From the NCBI RefSeq assembly GCF_965139335.1, contig NZ_CBCSEL010000001.1: DNA of 64,000 bases; one strand, given 5' to 3'. The position numbers and the translations under genes are program-made. How positions within the stretch are numbered: position 1 is the first letter of the stretch; every line of letters begins with the position of its first letter. Source of the DNA: Catellicoccus marimammalium. GTDB taxonomy: Bacteria; Bacillota; Bacilli; Lactobacillales; Catellicoccaceae. Shown here in pieces: positions 61,322 to 64,000 of this stretch. Under the pieces are notes generated by a model. The model did not search any database. It was not told the DNA's origin and saw nothing but the letters and a program-made list of their open reading frames with translations.

Positions 61322-61681
61322 ATGACAAAAAGTTTAGAGTTATTAGAAGTAGCTGTAAAAGCTGCAGATTTAAAACGAGCAGAAAATATTATGGCTGTTG
61401 ATGTACAAAATATTTCTTTATTAGCAGATTACTATATGATTTGCGAAGGATCTAATGTACGTCAAATTGAAGCTATTGCAAACGAAGTGATTGAAAAAGT
61501 AGAAGAAGCTGGTGGACAATTAAAACAAGTAGAAGGAATGGAAAAAGCAGAATGGATTTTACTTGATTTTGGAGATTTAATTGTTCATGTTTTAAATGAA
61601 GACACACGTTCTTTCTATCAATTAGAAAAATTATGGATTGATGCGACTCCTGTTGATGTTCGTCCATGGGTGAGTGAATAA
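61322..61681 (+). CDS. rsfS: Ribosomal silencing factor RsfS
   Basis: 119-aa protein that binds L14 and keeps the subunits apart in starvation. Typical blocks: AENIMAVDVQNISLLADYYM and QVEGMEKAEWILLDFGD near 75-90. AGGAGGATATT precedes ATG. The following methyltransferase starts on the stop codon (TAATG). Confidence 0.95.
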   Translation: MTKSLELLEVAVKAADLKRAENIMAVDVQNISLLADYYMICEGSNVRQIEAIANEVIEKVEEAGGQLKQVEGMEKAEWILLDFGDLIVHVLNEDTRSFYQLEKLWIDATPVDVRPWVSE

Positions 61682-62433
61682 TGGAATACGAAACATTTGC
61701 TTTTGTTTATGACGCAATGATGGATACCAGTTTATATGAACAATGGTTGGATTTTACTTTACGTCATACGAAAGGAAAACAGAATTTATTAGAACTTGCT
61801 TGCGGAACGGGACATTTAGCTTTGTTATTAGCTAAAGCTGGATTTACAGTGACAGGATTAGATTTATCAGAAGAGATGCTTTCCATTGCCAGCGAACGAT
61901 TTAATGAAGCTTTTGGCGAAGAGGATAATCCTATTTGCTTAACTCAAGGTGATATGATGGATTTATCTGAGGTAGGAACTTATGAGGTAGTTACTTGTTA
62001 TTCTGATTCTCTTTGTTATATGAAAAATGACTTTGAGGTCCAACAAGTTTTTGATGAAGTATATCGCATTTTAGAGGAAGATGGAATCTTTATTTTTGAT
62101 GTTCATTCAGATTATAAGATGACAGAATGTTTCCCTAATTTTAGCTTCCATAATGAAACCGAAGATTATGCGTTTTTATGGGATTCTTATCCCGATGAAG
62201 CTCCACTAAGCATTGTCCATGAACTATCTTTCTATGTTCGCGATGAAGATGATCGTTTTGAACGCTATTTAGAAGACCATCATGAGCGTACCTATCCATT
62301 AGAGCATTATCTGCGTCTTTTAGAGAATGCTGGATTTAGTCAAGTAGAAGTATATGCTGATTTTACAGATGAAGCACCAACAGAAACAAGTGAACGCTGG
62401 TTTTTCGTCTGTCATAAAGAAGAAAATCTATGA
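61681..62433 (+). CDS. yqeM: YqeM-type SAM-dependent methyltransferase
   Basis: 250-aa class I methyltransferase: motif I LLELACGTGHLALLLAKAGF near 36-55, then VTGLDLSEEML. Substrate is unknown; it is conserved in this operon between rsfS and tmcAL in Firmicutes. It overlaps rsfS by one base and tmcAL by four (ATGA). Confidence 0.88.
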   Translation: MEYETFAFVYDAMMDTSLYEQWLDFTLRHTKGKQNLLELACGTGHLALLLAKAGFTVTGLDLSEEMLSIASERFNEAFGEEDNPICLTQGDMMDLSEVGTYEVVTCYSDSLCYMKNDFEVQQVFDEVYRILEEDGIFIFDVHSDYKMTECFPNFSFHNETEDYAFLWDSYPDEAPLSIVHELSFYVRDEDDRFERYLEDHHERTYPLEHYLRLLENAGFSQVEVYADFTDEAPTETSERWFFVCHKEENL

Positions 62434-63602
62434 GAAGTTGTGGCGTAATTGTAGAGTATAATCCCTTTCACCAAGGGCATGCCTATCACTTACAAAAAGC
62501 AAAAGAAAAAAGTGGAGCAGATTGTTGTATTGCAGTTATGAGTGGTAATTTTGTGCAAAGAGGGGAGCCTGCAATTTTAGATAAATGGACAAGAACAAAG
62601 TTAGCACTAGAAGCAGGAGCAGATTTAGTTATTGAACTTCCGTGGTTTGGTGCTGTACAACCTGCAGATTATTTTGGATCTATGGCTGTTCAACTTTTAT
62701 CTGCTTTGCAAGTAGACGCTTTTTGTTTTGGTACAGAAAAGGAAAATGAATTTTCTTATATGGATTTTGTCAAAAAAGAAAAAGCTCATCAAAAAGAATT
62801 AGACCAACGGATTCAACAACTAAATTGTGAACATCCAGAATGGTCTTATCCTAAAAAAATGGCAGAAGCTTACCGTGAAATTTTTCCAGAAGAATATAAA
62901 GATATGGATCAGTCCAATCACTTATTAGGACTAGCTTATGCTCGGGCAAATCTACAATTGGAACGTCCCTTAGAATTATTGACGATTGAGCGAAAAGGAA
63001 GTCAACATCGAGAGAAAGAGTTAACTTCTTTTGCTAGTGGTACGGCAATTCGTAAAGCAGTACAACAAAAGGATTGGACGGAACTTAAAAATTATGTTCC
63101 AATAGCTACCTATCAAGCTTTAAAAGAAGGTCCTTGTCATCGTTGGGAAGATTATTGGGCACAATTGCAAGGAATTGGTTTGAGTTTATCTTCTTCACAG
63201 TGGAAACAACTCTATGAAGTACATGATGGCTTAGAAGAACGATTACAAAAATCATTTTATGAAGCGAATAGCTTTTCAGAATGGAAGGAATCTTTAAGTT
63301 GTGCCCATCTTACACAAGCAAAGATTCAAAGATTGGCAACGTATATTTTAACGCAAACTACAAAAGAAGAAGTTACTTATGCGTGGAATCATCCATACAT
63401 TAAAATATTAGGTTTTAGTTTGCAAGGACGACAATGGTTAAAAGAAAAAGAGATTTCTTTACCGATAGTAGTAAATATTAGACAACAAGAGGAACGATTA
63501 CTCCGTTTAGAACAACGTTACGATATGATTTACTTAAGTCCTTATCAAACTCCTAAAGATTATTTTTCATTATATAAACCAATTAGCAAGGAGGAGTTGT
63601 AA
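62430..63602 (+). CDS. tmcAL: tRNA(Met) cytidine acetate ligase TmcAL
   Basis: 390-aa enzyme forming N4-acetylcytidine at the wobble base of elongator tRNA-Met. The nucleotidyltransferase-type motif VEYNPFHQGHAYHL (about 8-21) with HxGH, and MSGNFVQRGEPAILDKWTR near 38-56, define the family. Overlaps yqeM by four bases; the next gene overlaps by one base. Confidence 0.92.
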   Translation: MRSCGVIVEYNPFHQGHAYHLQKAKEKSGADCCIAVMSGNFVQRGEPAILDKWTRTKLALEAGADLVIELPWFGAVQPADYFGSMAVQLLSALQVDAFCFGTEKENEFSYMDFVKKEKAHQKELDQRIQQLNCEHPEWSYPKKMAEAYREIFPEEYKDMDQSNHLLGLAYARANLQLERPLELLTIERKGSQHREKELTSFASGTAIRKAVQQKDWTELKNYVPIATYQALKEGPCHRWEDYWAQLQGIGLSLSSSQWKQLYEVHDGLEERLQKSFYEANSFSEWKESLSCAHLTQAKIQRLATYILTQTTKEEVTYAWNHPYIKILGFSLQGRQWLKEKEISLPIVVNIRQQEERLLRLEQRYDMIYLSPYQTPKDYFSLYKPISKEEL

Positions 63603-64000
63603 TGGATCGTCAACCCATGTCTACATTTATGTTATGGTTTGATTTTCTAATGTTAGGTTTTGTGATGTTTAGTGCTTTTTTCACTCAGTATTCCACTGCA
63701 GAATCTAATTGGTATATTTGGTTGTTGACTTATATCGTGAGTGATAGTCTATCTTGGATTCAACAATCAAGAAATCGTCCATTATCCGTAGAAGAATATA
63801 TTTTTGCTACGAAAAAACCTGCGCCACGGAGTCTATATCTATTACAAAAAATGAATCGTTTATTAACAACGATTTCTTTGATTTTTGTTATCGTTGGTAT
63901 CTTTACTTCTTCTTGGATGGTTTGGTTAGGGATGATTTGTTTAATCCGTTTAATTGTTTTGATTTTATTTATGTTAATTATGAATCGAACATGGGAAATA
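63602..64000 (+). CDS. Multipass membrane protein, partial (cut by the window end)
   Basis: Starts at ATG 63602, overlapping the tmcAL stop by one base, with AAGGAGGAG upstream. The 133 visible codons show about four helices (roughly 10-28, 35-52, 88-105 and 108-128) with a charged loop (about 53-85). I do not recognise the family; no transporter or enzyme motif is visible. It appears to be co-transcribed with the yqeG-tmcAL operon. The C-terminus is outside the window. Confidence 0.7.
   Translation, partial: MDRQPMSTFMLWFDFLMLGFVMFSAFFTQYSTAESNWYIWLLTYIVSDSLSWIQQSRNRPLSVEEYIFATKKPAPRSLYLLQKMNRLLTTISLIFVIVGIFTSSWMVWLGMICLIRLIVLILFMLIMNRTWEI

Noticed and set aside
1..64000. CRISPR arrays, insertion sequences, prophage or toxin-antitoxin modules
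   Set aside because: I looked for spaced direct repeats, transposase or integrase motifs and paired small genes; none was convincing anywhere in the window.

Overview
The window is a gene-dense, AT-rich stretch of chromosome from a low-G+C Gram-positive bacterium of the order Lactobacillales, most like Enterococcaceae. The pointers are: pepQ divergent from ccpA with a class A PBP next to ccpA; phoH and pgpH adjacent with no sporulation genes between them; RexAB (AddAB) recombination genes; dnaG directly after glyS; a glycine T-box before glyQS; and an O-acetyltransferase and Apf-like LysM protein typical of lactic acid bacteria. The species is not identifiable from what I can see. No rRNA, tRNA, insertion sequence, prophage, integrase or CRISPR array was found. 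Nearly every gene is ordinary core genome.

Layout. 1-6.2 kb: start of pepQ, ccpA, a bifunctional PBP (minus strand), nfo, yneF, trxB. 6.2-19.8 kb: growth and information-processing genes: rpsU-yqeY; then, after a 0.5 kb gene-free stretch, phoH-pgpH-ybeY-dgkA-era-recO; then T-box-glyQ-glyS; then dnaG-rpoD. 19.8-26.1 kb: CycA-like permease, clpB, oatA. 26.1-30.5 kb: two small unknown proteins, a nucleoside deoxyribosyltransferase, lepA, a lysozyme-like membrane protein and a LysM protein. 30.5-45.8 kb: dnaD-nth, an Apf-like LysM protein, lepB, rexB-rexA, a CLC-F-like channel, a shortened dinG, a ypmB-like gene and asnS. 45.9-57 kb: a P1B-type metal ATPase, an APC transporter, phoPR (minus), ylxM-ffh, pepC (minus), a two-domain VOC protein coupled to a serine hydrolase. 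57-64 kb: manA, then the tightly overlapping yqeG-yqeH-yhbY-nadD-yqeK-rsfS-yqeM-tmcAL operon, running into a membrane protein cut by the window end.

Together the genes cover ribosome biogenesis (era, yqeH, rsfS, yhbY, ybeY, rpsU), translation (glyQS, asnS, lepA), replication and repair (dnaG, dnaD, recO, nth, nfo, rexAB), envelope growth (PBP, oatA, dgkA, LysM proteins, lepB, ffh) and regulation (ccpA, rpoD, phoPR, c-di-AMP turnover by pgpH). Most transcription units end in clear intrinsic terminators and many start at good sigma-A promoters, so unit boundaries can be read fairly directly.

I did not find a convincing undescribed system. The points most worth a second look are: the DinG homologue that keeps its exonuclease but has lost recognisable helicase ATPase motifs; an internal Shine-Dalgarno plus GTG start inside clpB; a promoter-bearing gene-free stretch before phoH that may encode a small RNA; an orphan coding fragment with its own terminator before dnaG; and an interrupted palindrome at the metal-ATPase promoter.
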